Assembly: GCA_000328365.1 (NCBI GenBank)
Contig: KB304756.1
Coordinates: forward strand, 61,805-125,804
DNA: 64,000 nt
From: Capitella teleta
Lineage: Eukaryota; Annelida; Polychaeta; Capitellidae
Direction of reading: 5' to 3'
The notes under the pieces are model-generated. The model made no database searches, had not been told where the DNA came from, and saw only the letters and a program-made list of their open reading frames with translations. Positions 47,220-60,122 of the stretch are shown here, piece after piece. Made by a program: the position numbers and the translations under genes. Each line of letters starts with the position of its first letter. The first letter of the stretch is position 1.

Positions 47220-49390
47220 GGTTGAAGATTTAATGTCTGAACACTGGCAAACGCGGCGGGAGTGGTCTCTTCTCAATGGATCACATCCTGCATGGTGGCC
47301 ATGCTCTGCACCAGGCAATAGCTGAATTGTTCACGAGAGTGATTCGTACTGGAGCCATTCCAGCTCCCATGCTCAAGTCTGTTGTGATTCCAATTCTCAA
47401 GAACACGGGAAAATCTCTGAATGATTCTGAAAGCATTGCCTTAAACAGCCTCCCTCAGCAAGCTGTTTGAGGTTTCACTGCTGATGTGCCATTCAGACAT
47501 TTTCAACACCTCTGATATGCAGTTCAGTCTTAAACAAAAAGCTCAGCCACCAAGTGTACATATGCTTTCCTAGGAGAGGTGGTGGCTGTAGACTGTGTGC
47601 TCACCTTGAAAGGGCTTGGCGCTGGCCACTGGATGTTTGAAGCCAACCACCAACCTTGTGTCCTTGGGTAAGGCAGTTAACTCCTGCATGCTGGTCATTG
47701 CAGAGAGAGTAGGCTCTGATCTGCACATCAAAATCAATGCAGCAAAATCTCAGCTGCTCCTGTTCAATCCCAGCCAGCACAAAAAAGGTCTCTCTTGTGT
47801 ACTTCAGCGGCGCCTTTGTGTCACAGTCCATGGAGACAGTCCACCTGGGCCATTTGATCAGCTTCGACAGCAAACTGCCACCAATTCGCTCTGTCAAGAA
47901 TCTCACGAAATGCACCAACATCCTGGCACCAAAATTTGGGCACTGCAGTCTCGAAATGAAATATCGCCTCTTTAAAGGGATGGGGAACTGAATTTTAAGT
48001 GATGTTCTATTGACCCATAGCACCAATTGATAGCATTCCGTGCCAAAAACACCATGCCTGGATGCAAGCGTAAGGAAATAATGCATTCCGAATATCGGGG
48101 TTAGCATTGCGCCTATGGGATAATGGCTTCCATTACGAAGTATAGGAGGCAAACGTCAGCTGAAGGCTTGCCGTGATTGGTCCCGTTCCCCTCGTGAGGT
48201 TATCGATTTCAGCCAATCAGAGCAGATCATATTTGCCATAAAAGGACATCTTTGTTGTTTACGAAACGAAAGCGCATGCGTGGTGCACTCTGGCTGACCA
48301 TTTCACTGTTTCAGGATGAGAAACATGGTAGGTGTCCCAGAAAATCGCTTGTTAAAATAAGAAAAATAGCGAAAAATATTTTTTGTTTGTGCCTGACTGG
48401 TGGCAAAATGATTATTCTATCTATTTCCGAAAAGAAAATAAAAAAATATCCAGGGGTTTAGTCGCAGGACATGGTGATATGACGAGGCCCATTGTAAAAA
48501 ATGGGGAGCTCGGTGTTTCATCACAGCTCCTGACGTCACGCCTAATTAGCAATATATCTCCCGCGAAATCGTTAGCGATGATATTCGTTGTGTGGGCCAG
48601 GCATAGGAATCATTTTTGGTGCATCAAATAACGACTCAAAGTCCATTTTTAACCAGTTCTCCCTCCCTTTAAGGTTCACTGCATGTCGGCATACGGGTCA
48701 AGCCTATAGAACCTGCAGAATGCAGCGTCATACTTCTGTGCGTGGAGAAAATGCCTGAGAAGATTGCTTCAGCTCCCACGTACCACTCATTGCCACCTGC
48801 TGCCCCTCTTGTGCATGACTTTTAGCCTGATTACCAGGTTTACCGGAGGTCAATACATTTTATTTCTGCATGCTCCACTTCGGAGAATGCTAATGTCCAG
48901 CGTTGTTTTAAAGAAATCCCCCTTGGCAGCAGTCCTGCAGTGAGTGACTCATTAACGATCACGTGTGCCAAGTACAATCTTAATAGAGAGATCCTGCCCA
49001 CCTCTCTCAAGAAACCGATTGCTGAGCCTAATTGAACAGTAGGAGCTTTACATGATTTTTATGCTACTCAGAGAAGAGACTGAGGATTTTAATTCAAGCT
49101 GTATTTCTTTTATCGAACATGTGGCCACATTAACTTGTCAACTTTCTTATGCTCATTCAATTTTGATATACATCTAAATATTATATGTTTATTTCTATTT
49201 TTCCTTATTAATTTGAGCAACATTTTACACCAAATATTGCTAAGCAGCTAAAGTGAGTCTGTGTGTCCCTGGTAAGCTGTTGACCCCTGTGCACGCGTTG
49301 AGGCTACCAGGTGCCATCCTCGTTCATGCACAGGATCTGACAGGACTTAGGCCTCACAGACTGATGATCGCTGCAATGAATTAAAATTAA
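47220..49390 (+). mobile_element. Decayed CR1/L2-type LINE, interrupted by a MITE
   Basis: Translated pieces give the reverse transcriptase and post-RT region of a CR1/L2-clade LINE: MDHILHGGHALHQAIAELF, VVIPILKN, then INAAKSQLLLFNPS and LGHLISFDSKLPPI, and after the insertion WRKCLRRLLQLPRTTHC-type sequence near 48760. Frames change repeatedly and stops are common, so it is long dead and 5' truncated. The 3' end near 49390 finishes in an AATTAAAATTAAAATT tail, the short-repeat tail usual for this clade. The TTAA MITE copy B splits it at 47975/48669. Confidence 0.8.
47976..48668 (+). mobile_element. TTAA-flanked non-autonomous DNA transposon, copy B
   Basis: 693 bp flanked on both sides by TTAA (47972-47975 and 48669-48672). 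Starts AGGGATGGGGAACTG; ends CAGTTCTCCCTCCCT. It is collinear with copy A (12052-12751), with scattered substitutions and small gaps. It is inserted in the dead LINE, whose sequence resumes directly after the second TTAA. A 60-codon minus-strand ORF starting MPPILRNGSH is open in both copies but resembles no known protein. Confidence 0.9.
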
Positions 49391-49546
49391 AATTATGTTG
49401 CTATTTAATGTTGTGAGTTTTTAGCTCAGGGGGAGGATCCTGCCATAGATTTTCTCACCAGCAATAGATTTTAGTTGTTATATAATTCATTCATTCTTTC
49501 TGTCTATGTCATATTGGATGTATATGCGAAATAAATATTATCTATT

Positions 49547-49869
49547 CAGAGTGGGCCAAAAGTAGTCTATCTACTCCATGTTAAAGATTTCAATGCTTTT
49601 CAATCGTCGTGCACTTTTCCGAGAAAGTGTTACAAAACAGGTCACAGTGTAAAAGCCACATAAATCTCAGAGAAATAAATACCTCGTATGTATAGTTAAA
49701 CATTTCATGCTGCTACTTCTGTCATTCCTAATCCAAAAGGTACGATACTGCGCAGCCGCCGTTTAAATCGCATGCATTATTAATTATCTTCATGCATCCA
49801 TATAAGTTTTTTTGTGGATAATTTTTTTTTTTCAACATGGTGTAGATAGACTACTTTTGGCCCACTCTG
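49547..49869 (+). mobile_element. Mariner-like MITE, copy 3 (internally deleted)
   Basis: Left end CAGAGTGGGCCAAAAGTAGT and right end TACTTTTGGCCCACTCTG form long inverted termini that extend through the TCTATCTAC block. At 323 bp it is about half the length of copy 1, and the left interior matches copies 1 and 2. TA follows the right end. Confidence 0.85.
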
Positions 49870-52800
49870 TATAAGACCCCAAAGGTGACACGTAAGCCTT
49901 CAGAGGGCAATGGTCACAAGTGGGCATCAATAACGGAGCACAAACTTAGGCGATGACGTAAAGGCATCTTTGTCCAACCAAGTACTGCGTGTATTGCAAA
50001 TACTAGTAATTTCCAGTCGCCCGGCGGCGCGTAGCCGACAGATCTATTTGTAGGCCTACAAAACTTCTCCCAGAAAGCGTTATGATTCACAAGCATGTCT
50101 CGAAGCGGCAATGCTATGGCTCCTTCGTTTCCATCTCCTCTTCTCCATCAATCATTTCATCTCCCAACAAGCAAATACACCATTACATTATGATTTTAAC
50201 TTACGTCGAATATATCTCACGAATGTCCCAAATATTGAACATTCTCTCTCTTCAAAACTATGAGAGTACGTAAACCTCACAGGAGAAGATTATCCTCATC
50301 AATTTACTCGACAGCTGCTGCTCAGAACCTCAGTAATGGGTCGAATCAAATTTTTATCAATTATACCATATAGTAATATACTAAGTTATCATTCTTATTG
50401 CTCCGAATTCGTTGCCAAACCTTCAACTATAAAATGACTAATATAATGGCGCTATCATATATCCCGCCGTTGTCTAAAAGAACTTCTTGCATTGGATATA
50501 AGAAATCAACACTCGGTCACGTGTCCTTGAGACATGGATACCCCGCCGCAACGACTGCAACGCACTCAGCATGCACATCACACCTGTCCTGAGAGATTTA
50601 CCCTCATGGACTGTTTATCAATCCACTGTGCTCGGCATGTCAATTCTTATCCTGCCTATATTCGTTCATTCACTGCTATGTCTTATTTACTTCTTAGTCT
50701 CCTCTGAAAAATGACTCTTTTACGCTTGTACCCACTGTTTTAATTCCGGTGTTGAGCAAACATCTTTTACCCACTGAATAGTTTTAAACTTTGGAGTGAT
50801 CCCCATCTCGATCTACGTTCAATTACCTTCCAAAACCTGTGACACTCCTTGCATAGGTCCTGTTTTCAAAGTGTTTTAAGTGAATAGAAACTGTTTATGT
50901 ATATTTACCTCGGGATCAGTCGAAGCATATATCGGGAGACTTGGTGAGCTGTAAATTAACAAGTTACTTTGGCAAATAGACGTTCCAACGTTGCGCGCAT
51001 GTGCGCGTGCTGACGAGCAACTTTGTTATCACAGAAGCCGTGACGACGCTGGGTCTCATGACGACGGTCACGTGGTATTGTGGTAGCATGGTCGAAGTGG
51101 GTGATCATGAAGAATGCAGCCGTCTATGCTTTTCGGTTAATCTGTCGGCCATCATATCCGACAACCTCAGTGCACCGGACGTCAGTGGTTGATTCAGTTG
51201 TTGATTGGCTTGCAGATGTCCCTCGTCTTTGGTGCAACAGTTTGTTATGTTCAGCTTTTTACATTGTTTTCATGTACTCACACCTGAACTGGACATTGTG
51301 ATGCGTACATTATTTTGCTTTTTACGTCTATCTATAACTACGATTTGTTATTTGCATCGGATGTCTTTTTCCCCCATTAAAATAAAGCCTACAGCATACA
51401 GTGAATGATACAAACATCATTGTTAATTATCAGAATTATAATAATGAATGATTGGGCTGATGCGATTATTCAAATTATGTAATCAAGATCATTGCGTTGC
51501 AGACAGCGTCCACAAATCCTGTAATATTTGATCGTAGACGATACTTTTCGAGAAATGCCACTGAGAGTTCGAAATACAGCACCACGGCTCAAATTAGTCG
51601 GACGCCAGACCAAAAAAAAACAAAAAAAAAAACCCCCCCAAAAAAAACAATAAACTCCCCATAGCATATCGTTTGCATCGTGATTATCATAATTATTGCC
51701 GCGCAACCGATATTATGATATATATATTAAATAACACAACTGTCACATTACACAATACTCTCTGCGTGTCCCCATTAGGTATACAATTAATGGACCCAGC
51801 AAGTCTGCGCCCACCCCTTCGGGATCACAATAGACTCTTCCGCCCTCCAAGTTGCATCCCTTCCAAGAATGCGTTTCTCGAGTGCCATAAACGGAGCCAT
51901 CCATTGCAATTTGCGTGACATCTGCCGGTGTGTGTTTGTCGTTGGTTCATTCCAGGAATTAGGTCTGGAAATCCTCCACCAAAGAATCAATATTTGCTCG
52001 AGACAGAGGCGCTGTGGGATGTTGTGCCAGGGAAGGGTAGGCATTCCTGGAAGAAACGGGAAGGCTATGACGCAATGTGGCATTAGGGTGGGCGTTATAT
52101 TGCGAGACGTCAATATATGCAACTGATGGCGCACGGTGTGACGCCAATGTGGTGTGGCGTCTATATGTGCTCGGTGATTTTCACAGACATTTGGGATGGG
52201 GTGACTGAGGACATCCCTTTGTCCGTAAGAAGGATCATTTTAAAAAATATTGGAAATAACCGTTAATTGGAACGGACTTCCGGTAAGAGTACAGCTCTTC
52301 GCGTGATTGTCATTTTGTCACGTGATAATCTGGTTTCATTTTTCTTCCTGTTTCAATTGTCAGCGGTATTATTGTAATATTTGGAGAACGAAAGAAAAGA
52401 AAGAAAAACCTGAAATGTCATGTTTAACGTCCTTGATAGCGTCGGCAGTGTCTGAGCTGCATCGATCGGCCAGGAAGTCTCTGAAGAATCTCCAATTGAG
52501 GTCATCGAAGTACAAGACGAGTGCGCTGTTTGTGGTCATCGATATTCGTGCGAAAGCAGCGCATTCCGATGTCTTCTCTGACATTCGTAGCCAAAAGGAA
52601 GCGGAAAATGATATATGACAATGGTTGTGACAGGCTGGAAATGGCACCGTTTTTGGCTACGAGTAAAATTAAAAACATAGGAATATTTATATGTAAAAAA
52701 AAAAAAAAAAAAAAAAAAGAAGAAATATTCAACCAGCATGCTGCAATTACATTCAATTTCACCCAATTATTTCTTTGTGATCTCTGAACTTTTCAAGTGG

Positions 52801-55800
52801 CCAGAATTGAGCAGAAATTGAGCGCCATTTTGTTCTGTGACGTTGTTTCCGGGTGAGTTTCGTTTGTGGTTAAGGAGCTTCCACAAGAACTATTTTTAAC
52901 TCAGATGCGTGATTATTGAATAAGGGCCTGTGAAAATTATTGCGGAAATAAATTCCGAGATAAAAAATGGTATAAATTGCAAATGTCACTGATGATATCT
53001 AGACACAAATAATTCTTAAAGGACTATGAAGCAGCTTATCATTGGATATTCTCACAGTTTTGAACCACTTGGATTCTAGGAAATAAAATTTCCATAAGGT
53101 AATTGCTGAACCTGTATATTATAAAATATAATAGTTCTTCGGTATTCTGTCATCTTTTCCCTTATATTTTTCCTTGTCATGAGGTTGAAGGGGTTGAGAA
53201 AGGTCCATATAATGTTGAAGCCTTTGCCTCTACCAGCATTTTGTGCACATTTGCAAACATTAGAGAGATATGCATTTGTTTTGTTTGTCGATATAGGAAT
53301 ATCGACTGAACAATAATGATATCCGGGTATAGATATATATTAGTACTTGTCGATGGTGTATCTTTCCTGGGTGTAGCTTAACGTGGTGCCAAATACAAGT
53401 CGAGATTTCTTAAGGAAAAGTACCTTGCCGTTAACAATGCTCATTGGATGCCAAATTACTGTGTAAAGAATTTGCTAGACGTATCTTGGAACAGCAGCAG
53501 CACTGGAGATTGAATAACAGACCCGATATGAACCACTTACTTGTTAGTGCGGATTGGTTTGCCTATTTAGCATATGTATATTTTATGACATATAACCATT
53601 TTTAAACGTGAGCACAGTCTCAGGTAAAAGCCATTGATACATATTTCAGTAATTGGTTTAACGGGTAATCAAGTTACCGTAATCAGATTAATCTATTGTG
53701 GTTTCGTAGAACTACTTACTATAGAGCGATCGATCGTCACCCTCTGCAAGTCTAGATCGAACATCCACGAGGGAATGCACTGGCTGACCTCGCAACAGGT
53801 AATGTGAGTAACACTAATAAGTAGGCACTTCCAACTTAGCACATGGATGGGAGTTGCCTATATAATTATAACCGGAGAATGAACAATACATGCATAAATA
53901 TCGAGTATATTATTATGTATTACGTCATTAATTTATAAACGTACGAGTAGGGTTTGTTTTTCTTTTTTTTTCTTTTTTTTTTATTATTTTTTACTCTGCT
54001 TATTTAAAAAAACAAAACAAAACAAAACAAAACAAGACAAAACAAAACAAAACAAAACAAAACAAAACAAAACAAAACAAAACAAAACAAAACAAAACAA
54101 TAAAAACATACACAAACAGGAGATCGATTTCCAGCACACGTATAAGACTTAAGTTTGTATCCGGAATGCAACACGGATTTTACACACGGCATAACGGATG
54201 CATTGAAAATGATCGCATAGGTCCTTCGTAATTATAACACCATCCTAATTAGGTCAAAACAACAACACTCACCACTGTGATGACAAATACCTTGCAAGTA
54301 TTTCGTTTTGAGGAGAAGAAAAAAAATATATTATGGAACATTAAAACGGAGTTGTAGCTGGGTTTCTTTTCACCATTTCATTCATCTTCGGGCATTAAAC
54401 GCGTTTCCAAGGCTCACCCCGTAAGCAGCAGTTGAAGCACTTGGCCCCGTGCTTAGCGAAGCGAACGACAACATCGCCGCATATACCATTGAAAGATGCG
54501 GCTGCATACCCTTTACAGACTCTTCTCCGACATTAAAAGCCCACCTCTTACCCCCTCCCAACAAGCAATCAATATAAGAAGGGGCGCTGTAGACATACAG
54601 TCAGTCAAACCAGGGGAATAGAAAGAGAAAGACAGAGAGCTGTATGGTAGCGTTCTTTGGTTCGTGAATTTGCCCTCAAGGCTTGGAACAGTCGCACAAG
54701 GGGACTGCGCTGACCAAGCGCCATGCTATTTCAGAGTAAAAGGAAGAAGAAGAAAAGCTGAATATCTAGGAGTACCTCCTTGTTCACAGGTGAGCGACAA
54801 ACACGGGGAATCATTCGGGTTAAATCAACACCCACAAAACCGAGAAACCACAAAAGCAACGCCAGATATTTACATTTTAAATCTGTTTGATTCAGAAACC
54901 TAAGCTCCCGTGTCTTTCTCTATATATAGGTCGTGTAAAAACTCTTAAATCAACGTTACAGGATAAAAGCATTTCAAAGAGGCCACTCGTGTTTAATTCC
55001 CTGTCATTAAAATCATTAAATGAACAGCACCATTGATGCCATTTGTCGACAGGATTTGTGAGTATTGATTACAAAGAGGCTTTGTATATCATTACTCAAT
55101 GTACGTGTAATTAATATGAATTTATATGAAGCAGCCAGGTGTCCTACATATATGCATAGACACAACGTTTGTGTAGGAACTAAGCAAACATTACGGTGGT
55201 ATGAACGCACGCCCGAACAATAATCAGCGCATACTGTTTGATTTATGGTGGATAATTGATACATAGCCCGAAACATGCGATGACCTCACAACATCACTCT
55301 AAAAACTATCAGCCAGCTGTGTTCGAGGCTGACCACCGTCCGCTTGTCTGCGTTGTCCATCTGTCGGGCTGTCGGATTGACCAATGCGGTCACAGAGATT
55401 CAGTGAAAGGAAAGCAAGATTGAGCTAACAAAGCCTGAATCAATAATCACGTGTGTCTATGTGACCCCGCGCAGCTTCCTTTACAGGGCACAAGACATTA
55501 GGATATCGTTCACACCGGTGGGTGCATCGTTTATGTGATATTGGAAAGTTTTTTTCTCGGAAAATTGCGTATTTACGTAGCCTTTTTTCACTGCATAATA
55601 ACTGCAGACAATTGGATAATTACCATCAAAGCATTGTGTATCTAGTTGTTCCCATGCTGTAAAATAACAGTACAACAATTACGCCCGTAGGCCGCGTTAA
55701 GTCATAAAAAAAAAAAACATATTTGAAGTATGTGTGCTCGCGTTTTTTTGTAGGTAAAGCGGTCTGATATCACTATGAAAGGCTTCAGTGTATCGAAAAT

Positions 55801-58800
55801 TCAGTGTATCAGAATGTATACACACACACATATATATATATGTATAGCTGACGTTCAATAACCATCGACATGGCTTTTTTCTTGCATCACTATCTATTGA
55901 TATAACAATAGATATCGACTGATATACAACATTGCGTTCATCAGTTTGTTCCATACCGGAAGTCCTCATCAATCACCCTGTGAATAGGGACTGCTCTCCC
56001 TGGGGACATTTCATTGGTGGCTGTCAGCTTGTTGGTTCTTGGCGTGTTAGTGTGTTGTAGGGCTTGTAGCAGCACATTGCATATGCAGGCGAATGTGGCA
56101 CTTACTGTGAGGGTGCTGATGAGTGAGCTGGGTGCCTCATAGCTGAGAGGAAAGAATATTGATAATTGGCAGCAAGCGCTGAGAGTTCATGCATGTGGTT
56201 AACAGGATTTTTGACTTAAGGTAAGTCCTTTGTAATCATCATTTGTTTCCTTCATGGTCGGAATTGAACTCATCTTGTATTTCTCTCCTTCATCCTCCCT
56301 CGTATCCCCACCCCGACCCTTCTGACCTCTCCTCCCTCATTTTGTTGTTCGATTTCCTCTTCTTTTTTTCTTTCCTCTACTAGAGCTCCCTCTAGTTTCT
56401 ACCCCTCACATGCCCCCTTCCGGTGCCCACCCTGTTTTTATTTCCTTCTCTTCTGTATGTTTTACCAATTATAACAACCAAAACAGACTAACCATATCAA
56501 CCACGAATTGATATGTTTCTCTAATCAGAATGAGTTAGATATAATAATTTTACTCCGACAAACAGGTCTGAAAGAGTAAACATATGCTTGCAAGCCTTCT
56601 TACTATTGTTGCTGTATCACTTTCTCTCCTCACCATAAACGAACTTCCACCAGCATGAAATGACCGTTAAGAATATAATATATATATATAATATATTATA
56701 TCGCTCTTTGATGCATTGTGAAGTATAAGATTGGCCCGCCATAAAGATTCATTTGCTTGGTTGAAGAGCTGAATGGAACCCATAAACGCATAGGTTCATA
56801 TTCCCATGGAATGATTTCATCGTGATGCAATTCTGAATCATAGAATTCTTTTCTTTACCGATGTTCCATCTCCCTTTCTTCTCTTGCTCGTACTCACGAT
56901 GGAGGTAGTACACCTGGGTGAATAATTGAGGGCCTTCATTGTAATGTGAATGCCAGTTGCATCATCCAATCAACATGCAATCCATCAATAACATGCTTGG
57001 CGTTGCTCCTGTAATTAGCTCCAATATCTTGTCGGCATGCTTCGTCTTTCTTGTGAGAATATGATCTCATACCGAGTTCTATTATAATATACCAGGGTCT
57101 GTTACTCTGTCTTTCCCTGTTGTTTCGCTTTAAGATATTCCATATTCCATTCCGTTTCTCATATCACTTGGCCGCCGATTTGTTTCGAATTTTCGTTTCA
57201 GATGTTTCTATATTAGCACTTATAGTTCAATAAAATTTACTAATGTAATATAAATATTCGCAATTCTGACACACCCTCCGGATCTCTTTAATCTTCAGGC
57301 TGATAAGCTTTTTTGATAACCTGGTTCACCTGGTCGAGGAATTTAGAAAAAAAAAAAAAAAAAAGCAGTCCAAATTTCTAAATCCACGAGATTACCTTGA
57401 AATATATATTAAGCACTAAATATCTCTCAAGTCGAGAACCGGAGGGTGTAATACAGAGAGGGAAAAGAAACGCTTCAACATACGTGGGTGTCACATTTTT
57501 ATGGATTGATTAATATAGAAATGTAAAAATCTACTGATGACATGCATGGTTGAATTGCATGCGCACCCAAGCGTGACAAGAGGGAAATCGTCCTCGCGAT
57601 AGACCGAATCAAAGTGTTATTTTTCTGTATATATGGAAGAAAGCGTAATAGCTACAAATACGAATGCTTGTATTGTGAGTGCCTGGATTTAAATGAAATG
57701 CGGGATATGTTTTAGTTTGGATTACGTATAAGTGAGTCAGTGCAATGCCTCCTGATCGCGTCATGCTGCCAGCTCCGATGAATTAACTTGTGAAGTATGT
57801 AAGTATCTCAATAATCCAATGCACTAATTGACTTAGTACTTTAGGAAATGATTAAAGATCTTTGTTTTATCCATAGGCCTCCTAAACGGACACAGTTTAC
57901 CTCTCAAGTCACGTGTATATCTCCTTTATCTCAAGAACTCGCGAATGCCATAAAAAACCTGAAGTTTTCTTTTATTTCTTTATCTGGGATTGTAAGCCCG
58001 GTATCTGCCCACTCGTGCTTCGCAGGTGTCTTGATTCAGTTAATTGATTCGATCCATAGCTGTAGAGGTAGGTGATGTGCGTTGAATTGATTTGAATCTC
58101 AATATACAGGTGTTTTAATTGACTGAAGTCCACTCCATTCTAAGGTCAATCGCATTTTTGCAGGTGTCATGGGGTCTTAAATATTGATTATAGGTTCGGA
58201 TAACCACGGGTATGTTGCTGTGAACTCAGCGACACATGGTTCTCCGGTCAGCTCAGGTCAACTGGAAAATGAATCATGTTTTTCGATGCGCCATTCGTGC
58301 CATAACAGGCGCTTCGTTCAATCGCGGATTTCGTTCATCCGTTTTGCGGTTCAACACTGTCTCGCACATGAACCAGTCATAAAACCGGTTATCACCGCTT
58401 GCATTCATTTTTTTAAGACATGGTTTCACAAAAGTGTCATAAAACTGACATTAAGGATACAAATATGGGTACTTTTTTTGTAGGTTAGTGCATCTTTTTT
58501 GGAGAATCATCAGACACCCTGTGGTGGATATTACTTGGGCCAAGGAGAATAAAACTTTCATAAAAATCCGAAGAAGCAACAGTGAAATCAGAATCAAAAT
58601 TAATAAATTATTCGTTGAGTTATCTTTAAAAATAGTCACCCAAAGAGACACCCTATCTTTTTTCACCCACAATTTCCAAGTAATTCGCTAATCAAAATTT
58701 CAATGCATTCGATGATGTGTTTAAATAGCTATAAATCCTATTTCCTTTGCTGGGTTCCTGTTTTTTCCAACATAGATTGAAACTGCACCATAAATAATAA

Positions 58801-60058
58801 TAATAATAATATGACTATGAGACTTCAGCCCTATAAATGTTACGGTGATTAATTATCAGTTAATTGAGTACACACTTTATCAGTTGAGTAACCATGGTGA
58901 TTAATCTAAGACCACTTATTGCGATCACATATGAGCAGACTGCATCCCCCACCCCATCACCTGAATGGTTTAATTCAGCTTCTTTTAAGTGTACACTCAC
59001 AGATTGGCAGAGAGCGGAGCACCATTCTGAAATGCGACGTATTTCTTTACTCAGAGCATAAATCAAACCAAACCGCGCGTCAGATTATATTTCGCCCCGT
59101 GCAACTGCATCTTATGAATGGCCTCGTTCATACGAGGCTTGCTCTGGCAAATTTACTACGGCCATTAAACCCCATTGCTTAACGCCGTGTCGTCTTAAGG
59201 CAATTAAGGCATCTGAATAATATTTCAAGGTGAAGCCATGATTACCCGCACGTACATGTACGGCCATGGGTGACTGATATATCAATGATAAGAGTGTGGT
59301 TAATAAAACGACGTCTTTCTTTTAAGTGCTAACTCCTACACATGTGTGTATGTCCTCACAGGGACATCAATGAAAGAGGTTGCTTCTACTCTCACTATCT
59401 ATTGTGTGTGGGAGGGTATATCAGATTATAAGTACTCACCCTCGGGTTTCCTGTAGTTTACGAAAACTTCCCAGGAACGCTTATCATGGAAAAAGTGAGC
59501 AGTTATTATTAAGTGAGGCTATTCATTTTTTTGTGCGCATATTGTCTGCATGAGAGCTCTGATGACTCATGTGGTGAATAAAAAAAAAACATCCTTGGCA
59601 ATTTGTTGCCGTGTTTTTCGTCTCTTTATACCCATAGGCCAAATGTTTGCTACAAGGTAATTAGTCTGTGAGATGGCACAATAGATATAAACGTCTAATG
59701 CATTGCATCATTAGTTGGATCCATTCCTGCAGCGTGCAGACATCCTGTCTGATAACAAGGTGTGTTGCTGCTTGGCCTCACGCTTCGTTAAAGATCAGGT
59801 GAATGTGGTGCTTCACTTCATGCGTGTGTCATCATTATAACGTATCTTCCTGATGTGAAAGTGTCATTGAATTTGCGCGATCTTCATTCAATATAGCTAA
59901 TTACCAGCAATATTTCCATTGACGTAAATCCTACAGATGTCTCAATCGTTTAATTGGCCACGGGTAAAGGTGTGTCATCAATCAATGAAATCTGCCGTAA
60001 TATCATAATCTGTTTTTAGCATCGTCTCACATATTGTGTGTCTTTTTCAGATTGGTTG
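49870..60058. other. About 10 kb with no supportable gene
   Basis: Scanned on both strands. ORFs are under about 115 codons, lack recognisable domains and have no phase-compatible partners. The stretch holds simple repeats (A/C-rich run near 51610-51650, poly-A near 52695-52720, AAAAC tandem array at 54006-54101, TA/CA runs near 55815-55840 and 56670-56700). The right end should contain the promoter and 5' exon of the LRR-Ig gene, since an acceptor CTTTTTCAG lies at about 60050. Confidence 0.5.
54006..54101. repeat. AAAAC tandem repeat
   Basis: About 19 near-perfect AAAAC (CAAAA) units with one AAGAC variant, directly after a T-rich stretch. It is a pentanucleotide microsatellite. Confidence 0.95.
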
Positions 60059-60122
60059 ATGCATGCCGCTTGACCACCGGTCACTACAAGCATGCCTGCG
60101 TGGCACGTCCCGCCCCTCGTGA
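60059..60122 (+). promoter_or_regulatory. Two upstream ORFs in the LRR-Ig leader
   Basis: Just after the 5' untranslated splice acceptor there are two ATGs. ATGCATGCCGCTTGA (60059-60073) is a four-codon ORF. A second, starting at 60063 in another frame, runs 20 codons to 60122 and overlaps the main start codon at 60092. Both could lower translation of the receptor unless an upstream start or leaky scanning is used. Confidence 0.6.

Noticed and set aside
52307-52618. 103-codon ORF with a basic, helical C-terminal half
   Set aside because: An equally long antisense frame exists, no domain is recognised and no neighbours join in phase.
54004-54192. ORF repeating Phe-Cys-Leu-Val
   Set aside because: It is the translated AAAAC microsatellite.
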